Of a stretch of 64,000 nt of DNA, positions 22,729-37,636 are shown piece after piece; position 1 is the stretch's first letter, and every line of letters starts with the position of its first letter. The DNA lies in contig JASJZH010000006.1 in assembly GCA_037178975.1 (NCBI GenBank), forward strand, positions 1,054,001-1,118,000, read 5' to 3'. The position numbers and the translations under genes are program-made. The stretch comes from Oscheius tipulae. Lineage: Eukaryota; Nematoda; Chromadorea; Rhabditida; Rhabditidae. The notes under the pieces were generated by a model. The model saw only the letters and a list, made by a program, of their open reading frames with translations. It searched no databases and was not told the DNA's origin.

Positions 22729-23751
22729 TCATCGGCTACTCATGTCCACTAGTTCGTCAGCAAACCTCGCTCCAAGATTGATCATCATTGGCTTCATGTC
22801 GAACTGAGACTGCGCTTTGAAGTTAGTTATTCGATTGTTTCCGAGAGGCTTGAAGGTGATATGCATGGCGCTTGTCGTCTTCTCAGTTTCTGATTTCTTC
22901 TCAATGCTATCTTCCACCTCTTCAGGCTCTTCTTCTTCCTCTATCGCCTCCTCCAGAATTATTGGGTCCCCTCCAGACATGATATAAGCGTCGAGCAGTC
23001 TCTTCTCCCCCTTCAAGGTTTCCAATTGCGGCTTCAGGGCTTGGGCAGAGAAGAGAAGAAGCTCGATAACCTTAAGCTTTGTAATACCGTTTTTTTCTAC
23101 TTACAGATGGTTGATTTAGTTCCTGATAGTACAGAGTTCTATAGAACTTGCCCATATTATAGGCGCGTTCGGTGTCTGCATCTCGTCCAATGGAACTGAG
23201 ATAGTCACCACGAGCTTCGAAAAAGTCTTCTCCCTTTCTGATACACTCCTAAACTGAAGTTTTCTAAGGAACAAAAAGCTTTCAAAAAGTTTTACCGACT
23301 GACCTTTTAAATCTTTAGATTTGCATACGTTTTCAGTATTGCATATACATACCTTCAATTTTGTCCTGATGATGACAGCCTGCTTCAAAGTGGTGCTCCT
23401 TCTAATTTTGAACATACTAGCTTCCCCATAGCAAACTCGGAAAGACTCTGTCTTCTCTTTAAAATACAAAGCAGTTTGGAGCATTGCATTCTTGTTCTCT
23501 CTGCTATAATGCCGAATAGCTGAGGTAAAGGCAAAATAGGACAAGAGGAATACGGGAGAAGAGAGCATCTCCCGTGATGAGACAGTCTTCGGCGGGACAA
23601 CTAATTTATACTTGTTGCGGTATGTTACAGCTTCGCTCGCAAGATTATATGCTGTTCTCGGACGAGATATGTTATAAGAAAACAAGTTGGCTGCGAAAAC
23701 AGTTGCGAGAAGTGTTGCCGCGACGATTAGAGCGTCGCATAAGCATAGCAA
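22729..23751 (-). CDS. Secreted protein, family member 3 (start unresolved)
   Basis: Exons (23751)-23353, 23248-23105 and 23070-22729 join in phase 0. After a signal-like stretch (CDALIVAATLLATVFAA) comes YFKEKTESFRVCYGEAS, then an intron, ECIRKGEDFFEARGDYLSS, a 34-nt intron with TTAAG acceptor, a helix ending LLDAYIMSGGD, an acidic run (EEAIEEEEEPEEVED) and the end ELVDMSSR. The core and both intron positions match members 1 and 2, though identity is low. No ATG is in frame at the signal peptide. The frame opens after a GATTTTCAG acceptor near 23795, so a short 5' exon is probably missing; a basic open frame at 24176-23763 could contain it. Confidence 0.65.
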
Positions 23752-24294
23752 AGGAAAGTGGACTATGGCATAATGGGAAACAATTGAACCCTGAAAATCA
23801 GAACCAAAGCTAAGAAGTGTGCATCATATTGAGTTGGTTTTTTGTCTGCCTCCGGACTCGACAACTGCGAAACAGATAGTCTTCTCCAAAGACTGCGATA
23901 TTCCCTTCCTTCTATATTAGGATCTGTGATCATTTTTAGTCTGTCTTTATCTCGACTTTTCGATCTTTCGAAACTATATCTCTGTTCCAGTCTCGCTTTG
24001 AAAAATTGACGTGACGTAGCTGTATTTGGAAAGTCATCGGCAGGCAGCCTACTCTTTGGCTTGGGACAAAACGTATTTAGCAAACTTTGCGCATGCAAAC
24101 GACCAAGGCTTGTTCGCTTGGCGTTTGATCCAGAATCATGAAGATGCTGAATGACGTCATAAGAATTAAGAGCCAATTAAACAGAAGAGGAAGAGGAGGG
24201 AACAGAAGGGGTTGAAGTGAGAACCAAGGGACAGGGAGAAATTGAACAGTTCTTTCGACCAGGTTGATTGTGTACAAAAAAAAGCAAAAAGAGT

Positions 24295-24365
24295 TGCATC
24301 GGCCGGGAATCGAACCCGGGTCGCCCGCGTGGCAGGCGAGCATTCTACCACTGAACCACCGATGC
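24295..24365 (-). tRNA. tRNA-Gly (GCC)
   Basis: A 71-nt cloverleaf: acceptor GCATCGG/CCGATGC, discriminator A, anticodon loop CTGCCAC, B box GGTTCGATTCC and an A box with TGGTTCAGTGG. Confidence 0.96.
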
Positions 24366-26072
24366 TTGTCTCTCGACCCACATGAGATTGGAGACACCTC
24401 GCTGGCTGGCAGGCAAATATAATAGACTAGAAACGTTAGTTGATAGAAGTTTTTTAAAAGAAGGGAAACTTTATGATGCAATATTCGAGTAACGTTTACT
24501 ACGTTTACAAATTCATTTCTACATTTCACATGTAGACAGAGATGATGAAACGGATTTATCAGCGGGTAAAGACTGGATAAAAAAGTTTTTTAAACTGACA
24601 TTTTTCTTCAGGGAGATTGGAAGAGTAACGGACCAGTGTAATAGGACTTTTGGACATTTTCACATTAACCCTTCCGGTACTTTTGTTGGCTCAATACAGC
24701 CTTGAAGATGATAAACAAATTATTAGGTTTACATCTATCTTTAACGTTACAGACATTTTTCTTTGACCCGGTAAAAGCGAGCCAAATCTTCCTTCTTTTC
24801 TAAAAACAGTAGCCAAGGAATGAGCCAATTGATTGAACTAATGGACTGCCTAGCCGTCCACCACTGTTCGCACGGTGCTCTAAGAATCCCACATTTCTCT
24901 CCCTGTCAATAAAACGCATTTTCACATTTGCTTTATTTGAAACGCTCTCAGTTCGTCTTCATCTTCCTTGCTCTTCTATTTCTTCGCGGAATCGGCAGGA
25001 TGGCCTTCTTACAGCCTTGCCCACCAAGACATATCTGCCACTTTCCGTGTTGTTTACAATCCGCATTCACTTTGCATGGGGGCAACTCCTCGAATTCTAG
25101 CCCGGATCCAAACGGAGCCAGCAACAGAGCCAAAAGCTTTAAAAAACTATTAAAACGAACAAAGAAGCAAGCCTACTAGAAAGACCAGACGCATGTTTTA
25201 GAATGGCCAGACAATATGAACAGGCGGTTTTAAATGAGATGGTGACAAGGTCTGGAAAATGAATGTCACGATTGATTTATGGACCGTCCTACGCTATCCA
25301 ATTGGATTTTTTCAATTCCCCGTCATTTATGAGAAGAACACGTCATTCTTTCAGAGTCTCTTAGATTTTAGTGCCAAGGGCAAATAACAGGAAAAGTACC
25401 AAAAGACAGATCAGAATTGGAAATAAAATAATAGAGGGGACATAGATCAAAAACGCCTGCTTTGTGAAATTCTGACAATGTGAAACTTTTAGTGGAAACA
25501 CACATCATCAAAACGGTAATATCCGTAATTCTGGAAAGGGAGAAATAACCCATTTTCCGTCTATTTGGTCGTTAGGCAGGCCCGCATTTCACCATTTGGT
25601 AGCCTTTGTGGCTAACCTCCCAGTCTTGCCCCGAAAGACTAGCATTAAATTCTTCGTTTAATCTAAGCAGAATTTTGCCAAAAGCTTAAGCATATCATGT
25701 AGCTTCTTGTTTCTCCAAAGTGACAACATTTAGATACGATTGTATATTGCTTTGCAACACTACTTTGAAGCAGTCAGAGCTGTTAGCGGCACAGACACAC
25801 CTATATCATTTACAATCTCCCAGTTTTCGATCATCTCAGAACTGCTCATTCACTTATTGTAATTAGGATCATTTTGTAAAAATAATAATAATTTGTGTAG
25901 AGCATATCATGGCTTTTTCCCAACATTTGCCTCTTTATCTTATTTGTTTCAGTTCAATTCCTGACGTGAAGATCCTTATGTGATCCAGTCTTTTCCGTCA
26001 CCATCATTGTGGTAAGCACGTAGACAATCTCTACTCCTCTCCCTGAAAATTTCGCGGATGTAAGGTTTTTCG
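24366..26072. other. Mostly non-coding; one ambiguous stretch at 24930-25180
   Basis: At 24930-25180 both strands are open. Plus reads a hydrophobic leader (FVFIFLALLFLRGIG) then HICHFPCC. Minus reads a leader-like LLALLLAPFGSG then PPCKVNADCKQHGKWQIC, resembling a small Cys-rich module. Neither has a secure ATG or splice support, so neither is called. Nothing else in the stretch is supported. Confidence 0.3.
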
Positions 26073-26288
26073 TTGGACCTAGAGATTGGATCATGGAAAA
26101 AAGGGCCTCGGTCCCGAAATCCCCAGGCAGAAGAAGCCAACATCAATGTAGGAAACGTTTCAAGCCAAAATTTTTTTTCTTTTTCTTTTTCCCTTTCGGG
26201 GAAGAAAATAAATACATTCCGAAGAAACGGTGAGTCAAAGGATCAATGCTACATTTACAAATTACACGTTCCGAACAAATAAAAACAC

Positions 26289-26732
26289 TTGATAGTTTCA
26301 AGCTGGGAACAGCTTCGCACTCGGCCCAGCTGTTTTCAGCCCCCGTCGACTGTTTCGGTTGACCGCTCGAAAGGTCAATCAGTGGTAGGCCGCTACAAAT
26401 TTTCTACGAAAAGTTTCAGGATCCAGCAGAGAAATAGCTCGAATAAAAGTGAATCTCGGCGTCCTTTCTCTGACCAGTCTGGCTTCTCTCCACATGGCGT
26501 CTCGGAACAAGGTGGACTTTCGCGAATGGACAATGGCAACGGGAGAAGCGCTGAGCATTACTCTCGAAATGGTCTTATGCCGATCATTTTAGTTGTAAAC
26601 ACTGAAACAAATTTAAAAAAAAAAAATTTGTCGCCGACCGAGTACGAAGGAGCTCCCGTAATCCTGCCACCAAAGTCGGGAGACTTTAAAGAAAGACGTG
26701 GCCTAGTTGAGGAAATTATTAGTGTACGTTAA
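26289..26732 (+). CDS. Doubtful open stretch, possibly exonic
   Basis: An open frame without an ATG start spans these bases and is Ser/Arg/Gly-rich (SDQSGFSPHGVSEQGGLSR). TTTTCAG sites at 26334 and 26418 and a GTAGG at 26382 could define small exons in other frames. The frame cannot be chosen from sequence alone, and no homology is recognised. Confidence 0.2.
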   Translation: MIVSSWEQLRTRPSCFQPPSTVSVDRSKGQSVVGRYKFSTKSFRIQQRNSSNKSESRRPFSDQSGFSPHGVSEQGGLSRMDNGNGRSAEHYSRNGLMPIILVVNTETNLKKKNLSPTEYEGAPVILPPKSGDFKERRGLVEEIISVR

Positions 26733-27291
26733 GAATTGTACGGTCCTATTAGATATGTTTAACCCGCTTGCGTAACCCACTTGCTATTCTTTAAGGTCGC
26801 ATACTGTCCAACGTCAAGAGCATTCGAAATGAACTATTCATGAAAAGTGCCAGGGCTCGTTGGCAAAACAATGAAATTTGTGGGTGAGGGTTCGGTTTCA
26901 AATACTGTTGGCCCAGAACTCAAAAATGCACATCCAAAATCCATAGCACGTTCGTGATTGACAAACATCGAGCCCAGCACATGCTTCAATCCTTCTTAGT
27001 CTTTTTACGATTTCCAGCATTTCCAGCAGTTCTTATTTGAGTTCCAGTTTTTCCCGGCTATCGAAGAACCCACATTGTGCTCGTAATCTTTCTTTTTTGA
27101 ATTGATGCTGTACCGGCTTGTTTTATGTATTAGAGCAACGTGTTAAAATAAACCACAATATCTACAAATCTACATGAATCATCGCTATCTATCAAATGTA
27201 GATGCGCAAGTTGCTCAATATAAAACGGATAATGAGCTCAATCTGTTCTCGCCACTTTTCATAAAGCACTTCTAGTTTAAAGAGATTAATG

Positions 27292-27501
27292 TCACTGGCG
27301 AAACAAAGGTGTTTTGTTGCTTTCGTCGGTATTGTGACCTAATACCTCCAGCTCTGGTTTTATAACCCGTGCCTCATTGGAAAAACAGCTAATGGTTTCG
27401 CATGCGCCGTTCAAACTCTGAAAACTTGAGCACTCCAAATCGGGGAAACAATTATCCTGGTTGAGTGCATCTTCCTGTATCTGTGTCCCTTTCCGTCCCA
27501 T
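27292..27501 (-). CDS. Possible 69-residue protein
   Basis: ATG at 27501 runs to TGA at 27294-27292. The product is hydrophilic, begins MGRKGTQIQEDALNQDNC and has four Cys. There is no signal peptide and no recognised motif. It is supported only by the ATG and a coding-like amino acid mix. Confidence 0.28.
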   Translation of the reverse strand: MGRKGTQIQEDALNQDNCFPDLECSSFQSLNGACETISCFSNEARVIKPELEVLGHNTDESNKTPLFRQ

Positions 27502-27823
27502 TGTGCTAGTCTTGAGGACGATCTACATAATCACAATAGACAACCTGATGAATCAAATTATCCAAAAAATCTTCCCTTATTGTAACACTGCTCGCACATA
27601 TGTTCCATTTACATATTCAAGGCGTACGCATTCCTTCTCTAGGCTCTTGAGTGTAGACGAGTCTCGCTAAATTTGGCGCGCAATTTGAATTTCATTTCAA
27701 AGTTGCTCCTTTTTGACCCAAAAATTCTCATCAATTCGTTCCCGCTCCCCACGCTTTCTAGGTCCTTTTGACCCTTAAAGCACATCTTAATTATTAAAGC
27801 ACTGATTTTCCGTATTCAAAGGG

Positions 27824-28141
27824 ATGGCCAGAGGCCAGATGCTTGCAATAAGGAGAAAAATGTTTCTAAATCTTGTTGTTGTTCTTCTTCCTTGTTCTTT
27901 TACACGCGCAACTTCTTCTTCTTCACACTTTTCTCCAGCCGATGATCTGATTTCTCCACTTCACCGCGATGAAATCAGCATTCAAATTTGGTTGCCGGCC
28001 GGATTAGCGCCCCGACTCCCGTCGTCTGCCAGTTTTGGCACTCTTGAATGTGTCCGTGTAACTTCTTTAGAGGTCATCAGAAGATTTACTACCTATGTTT
28101 TGTCTAGAACAGTCCCTCGCATTATTTTAAGTTTCTGTTAG
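27824..28141 (+). CDS. Possible small secreted protein or first exon
   Basis: ATG at 27824 opens 105 residues. An internal Met starts a signal-like segment (MFLNLVVVLLPCSFTRATS), followed by a Ser-rich and then a less convincing region. Splice sites could end the exon earlier. It is not recognised. Confidence 0.3.
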   Translation: MARGQMLAIRRKMFLNLVVVLLPCSFTRATSSSSHFSPADDLISPLHRDEISIQIWLPAGLAPRLPSSASFGTLECVRVTSLEVIRRFTTYVLSRTVPRIILSFC

Positions 28142-29105
28142 TTAGAAAAGTGAGCATCCTTGAGCCTTGAGCCCACAAAAGATTCTACAGAATATCATCA
28201 GATGTTATCTAATACTCGTTCTAAACTTATACACTTTTCATCGGTTCTATATGTTGTAAACTCAAAATATCCAAGTTTTACTTTGTCTTTGAGAAACAGA
28301 AACTCTTCATATCTACCGATTTTGTTTAATGATCTTTGCCAAAGCTCTCAGAATTTCTAAAAGTTGCTATTGTGTACGATGTTTTTCGAAAATGGCCAAT
28401 TCTAGTACGAACTTGAATCTTCGTTTCTTGTACAGAACTTAGTTCAACATGTTTAGTTTTTCTCATTTTCTCCAGGAATACATCTGCTCCCATAGTTGGG
28501 CTAATTCTGAGTAGGAGCTCGAGAACAGACTTCCTCCTATATCCGGTCGTTATTTTCAATGATGTGGCAGATACTTTCTCTCTTGCCCACTTTCATGACG
28601 AAGGGTACCAGCTTCCGGTGAATAATAGGAAGAAGCAGAGGGCTGAGACCTATTGGTGTGGCGAGATTTCCCTGCCTCGCTAATTGACGCTGTGGTCCAG
28701 AGAACCTCGTAATGTCAATGTTGAAGGGAAAAACACACGCTTTTCTGGCTGATTTCTGCCCTTCCCCGGAAATCTGTAGTCACTATGAATGGGAGTCTTC
28801 TTTCGCAAGCAAGATAATTTTGGATAACTTTATTTTTTCAGCGTGCTAACTGTAAGAATCTTGTCTACCGCTTCAATTCTTCAAAACTTTTAAAGTCTTA
28901 TTCAACAATCTTGTGAAACGTGTGCTCTCCTATTTGAAAACGTCGCATTTTACTTTTCAAGAATTTGAGCACATCCACTTCCAGTCAGACTCCCTACTAT
29001 ATTTCAGCAGCATGTCTGATTATTTAGAAACTATGACAGACCGTTTGGCTTACAAGAAAAATCTAGCAGTAACTTTTGTATCTTTGATAATTATGCCAAA
29101 AAGTC
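28142..29105. other. No supported gene
   Basis: A basic open frame on minus (28559-28326) lacks an ATG and splice support. No RNA gene is present before the tRNA at 29106. Confidence 0.35.
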
Positions 29106-29177
29106 TTCCGTTACCGGGAATCGAACCCGGGCCTTACGGGTGAGAGCCGTAAATCCTAACCACAGGACCACAACGGA
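29106..29177 (-). tRNA. tRNA-Glu (CTC), copy 1
   Basis: A 72-nt cloverleaf, acceptor TCCGTTG/TAACGGA with a terminal G-T pair, discriminator A, anticodon CTC in GGCTCTCACCC and B box GGTTCGATTCC. It differs from copies 2 and 3 in the D arm (GTCCTGTGG instead of GTCTAGTGG) and at the acceptor base. Confidence 0.93.
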
Positions 29178-29861
29178 GATGCTCAGCGTGTACTCTCCAG
29201 AACCATTCAGGGGTTTTGTCATTTTGGTGACTTCCTCAGTGAGTTTTCTTAACTCCCAGTGCACAAATCCGAGGGGACCAAGCCCATTTTTTTTCTGAAC
29301 GAATGCGTGTAGAAACTCAAAAAAGACCGAAGGTTTCTCCTGTTTTTTTTCCAGTTTCTCTATCTCTAGTTCATAGAATAAAGCGTACACTCTTGAGTCG
29401 AAGATTTCATTTTACGGTGAATTCCGATGCGTTCTCACCAAGTTTTCGTGAAAGCTTCCTGTTATCTTTAGAAAAACAAACGCCGCACCCCAATCAAATT
29501 TTTATCGATGCACGTCACTGAAAGGACCGTGGGAGATTAGGAAAAGTCTAGTTAGTTACTTTTCCAACCTTTTCTTCAATGGATTACACTCAGTAGTTAC
29601 TTCACAAGCTCGATCAAAAAGCCTATTAAGCGATTCTTTGAATTCTCCCGATTGCCGATTTATGTCCTGATGAAAGCATCGTGGGAGCTGAGGCCGCGGT
29701 GTGAAAATTCAAGAAATCGCCAGCTTTGTGCAGCATACTTTGGTGCGATTTCAGAACTCATTTGTTAAGACAAGTCTTAACAAGATTAATGACCTGTCAC
29801 TGATAGAGCTAGCCAACTGACAGCTCAATTGACACGCACTTTGTTCCTCTCCCGGAGTACC

Positions 29862-29933
29862 TCCGTTGTGGTCTAGTGGTTAGGATTTACGGCTCTCACC
29901 CGTAAGGCCCGGGTTCGATTCCCGGCAACGGAA
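29862..29933 (+). tRNA. tRNA-Glu (CTC), copy 2
   Basis: A 72-nt cloverleaf, acceptor TCCGTTG/CAACGGA, discriminator A, anticodon CTC, B box GGTTCGATTCC, with a T run after the gene. Identical in sequence to copy 3. Confidence 0.97.
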
Positions 29934-30137
29934 GATTTTTTCGCTTTTTCTTTCGAGAGTTGCGAATTTTTTTTTTCGTTGTCCTGACAAGTCTATCACG
30001 AATAAACATTCCACGTATAAGTAGAACTTTTTGTCACTAACCAGTCGCAAGCAACAAACATTACAAATCTCAGTTTTATCAAACTCTTCCGAGCATTTAG
30101 TTACGACAAATCGTCTCCATGACTTGTTCAGTATCAA

Positions 30138-31561
30138 ACACTAGCTAATTATTTCTCTGTTTTTTCTCAAACTCCTTCTGTCCACAGTAATCTTAAGACA
30201 ATTCTCCGCCTTCCAATCACGGGTATATTACGGACCAATCTCTGTAGACTACTATTATTTGTCTAGCGCGTGTCTTACAGGCAAGTTTCTGGGACTTTTC
30301 TTCTCTGGAAATCGAGAAAAACAATAACTCTGCAAAATTGAACTCTCTCTCACGCATTTCCATTATAAAATAAAGCCATGTTGCCAATTCCCGAACATCG
30401 CCCCTCCATTCCGTCTCTAATGTGAAAGCCAACCTTGCACAAACAGATCGCGTTTCGTGCAAGTTTGACTGCATGGCTGGTGCCGGCGGCGTTTTTGAAG
30501 AGTGTGCAGAGCATTAAATGGGAGACAACCATTACTTGCACAGACTTTTGCAAGGATAATCTTTTCCTCTTAAGCGGAAAGCTTCTCTTTTCTCTCAACT
30601 TCGAGGAAGTACTGTAACTCGATTGTACATCACATAATTTTCACGTTTTTTGAAAAAAGGAAGGGAAAGGAAGAAGTTTTTCATAAACTCACTCTCTTAG
30701 TGGTTTCTTTTTTTTAGACGTATCATTCAATAATAGTCCGAATATATCGGCTTACAATAGTTATACGCCAAAAAAAACGGATGACCGAAAAGTACCAGTT
30801 CAATGTTTAGCATTATATTTTCTTTATTTCGCTACCAATTTTTTGCACTTGAGATAATTTTCTGTCAATTATCTCACACCTAATCCCTCCCCAGAACTTG
30901 TAGGGTGTTCTTTTCAGAAAGTGCTCATAATCCTGTCTTATTATTATTGTCACCCCGAATCGTATGATGCCGCATGGTTGGACATTGCTCCGATGACTGT
31001 TTCCTACAAAATTTAGAAAAAAAATTAGTATTTCAGTGCAGGAAAATGATAATAGCTAGTAGAAATGACAAGAACCGCGCTCATTTTGTCACTTTCATGA
31101 GCCCCCTTTGCATCCCGAACGACTTTTTTATTTTCGTTTCAAACCTAGGAACAGAAGATTGTAAATTTAATTGTTCAGCGTCTTCCCAGCATTTGAGGTC
31201 ATAATTGACTGGAAAAGTGGATTTATTACTTAGAAAACCAATAATCCTAATCTGCTTGTTGCTTGTCCGTTAACTAGCCATAAGCGAATCTTTAAACTCT
31301 TTTCTTTTCCTTTTGAAATTCGACCATTAAAATCTTTGCACTACCATTACATTGTTCTAACTAGGCTTTGTTCACATTGTAAGTTAGTATTCAAAAAAGG
31401 AAAGACTCACTGCTTGCTCTAGACTGACTGCTTGTAAGAAATTAAGAAAATTGTCATCGAACATACATAAGACAGACTGAAACTCAAACAATTATTGACT
31501 AAAAAGCTGGAACAGACTGATAGCTAGACTGACTAGCACCAAAGAGCACTCGCTGAGCATC
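30138..31561. other. Intergenic between tRNA-Glu copies
   Basis: AT-rich, with only short open frames on both strands. No supported gene. Confidence 0.4.
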
Positions 31562-31633
31562 TCCGTTGTGGTCTAGTGGTTAGGATTTACGGCTCTCACC
31601 CGTAAGGCCCGGGTTCGATTCCCGGCAACGGAA
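31562..31633 (+). tRNA. tRNA-Glu (CTC), copy 3
   Basis: Same 72 bases as copy 2, 1.7 kb further on and in the same orientation. TTTTTG follows the gene. Confidence 0.97.
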
Positions 31634-32820
31634 TATCTTTTTGCTCATCTGGCTTTCTTGAAACATTTGCTGAATAGTTGTTCGACGAAGCAAAAATTGA
31701 GGCCCTTTGTATTGTTTAATAAAAGATCAGCTATGCTCTTTGTTGACTATATGAAAAAGTTCTTCCAAGTCATCATTACTTTGAATTTGATCCTTCTCCC
31801 ACAGTCTGAATCATTCCACTGTTCATTAGAAGCCATTCACGACATCAGGTTTTTCTACCCAGCTCAGAGACGAACCGCCTCCTTCTCGTTACTACCAGGA
31901 CTTTGCATTTTCATAAAATTAGTCACACAGCTTATTATGGAAATCTTCCAGTAAAATAATCTGCCTGTAATGTTAGTATGCTTTTTTTTCTTTTGCTGAC
32001 AGACAACCTTTCATAATTAACGGTTCTCTCAGTTTACCTTCTCCCGTCATGCTATGTGATCCTGCCCAGTCTCATACGCGCGCTCTAGGCGGCAATACCC
32101 TCCAATTTGTCACAACAAGGATTCCTTGTGTCCTTTATGTTTCCGTCGCTTGTCGGGGGAGGGATAAAAAGTTCCGACATATGACAGGGTAAAAATGGTC
32201 AGGATTGTTGCCTTTGAAACATACAACGCTATTCTTGTTGACAATTTTGTGTAAGTTGTGGTCTCGATCGGCTTTGGGCTGTGATATTGTGAACTTGGTT
32301 TTTTGGATCCTTTTCGCAATTCTGTCATAATGACCTGATCGGCGTTCTACAGTCATCTACAGATACCATGAGCGAAAGTGTCATAAGTTTTAGATTTTGC
32401 GTTTCGCGCAATATAATATTTTCATCTGCGGCCCAAGTTTAAGAAGAGCTTATCTCAAAAATCCCCCTCCAAAAATGTACCACGGAGTTACTTACACATT
32501 CGCTCATTAGGAGCTGCCGTATCATGTTTCCGCATTGAAATTCCCATTACGCGGCAAGTGCTAACGTGCTCCTGGAGTGCACAGCGTCCAACTTTCAGAT
32601 TCTATCTCTTTTGTATTAAGTTTCAAAAATATATGCCTCCTCACAATCTTGTTTTCAGCCAAGTTTCGCAGGATGTCGAGAATATCTTCCTTCTCTGACA
32701 CAATATAACAATTTGGTGAGTTTGATCCATTCTCTTACAGACCGAACAGATAAGGGAGTTGTCGTTGACAAAAGATTCACAGCTCAATTGACTAGCACTT
32801 TATTCTTCTCCCTGGACATT
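31634..32820. other. No supported gene between tRNA-Glu copy 3 and its pseudogene
   Basis: Open frames at 31658-31954 (plus) and 32356-32110 (minus) have no splice or domain support. AT-rich elsewhere. Confidence 0.35.
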
Positions 32821-32886
32821 TCCATTTGGTGGTTAGGGTTTACGGCTGCCATCCGTGAGACCCGGGTAAAACCTCCGGCAACAGAA
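32821..32886 (+). pseudogene. tRNA-Glu pseudogene
   Basis: Matches the tRNA-Glu genes from TGGTTAGG through GGCTGCCATCCGTGAGACCC. The D arm is shortened, the anticodon loop reads TGCCATC and the B box is destroyed (GGTAAAACC). About 50 bp of 5' flank (CAGCTCAATTGAC.AGCAC, TTCTCCC) also matches the flank of copy 2, so a segment larger than the tRNA was duplicated. Confidence 0.85.
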
Positions 32887-33051
32887 GAAACTATTTTATA
32901 TCATTTGAAATGACTATCTCGGGTGAACAAAAAAATTTTGCATTTAGTGTTTTGTGACTATCACAAGAAAATCTTTCGAGAACTAATGCTTTAAAACACT
33001 CAGGGTCAAGTATTGTTGACATAGTTCCGTTTTCAGGTATACTTAAGAGCA

Positions 33052-37636
<4,585 letters not shown>

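Noticed and set aside
24077-24529. A 150-residue minus frame
   Set aside because: It runs straight through the tRNA-Gly(GCC) gene and has no ATG-linked splice support.
29882-30137. A minus frame ending in RCRESNPGLTGESRKS
   Set aside because: The C-terminal residues are the antisense of the tRNA-Glu gene; the rest has no support.
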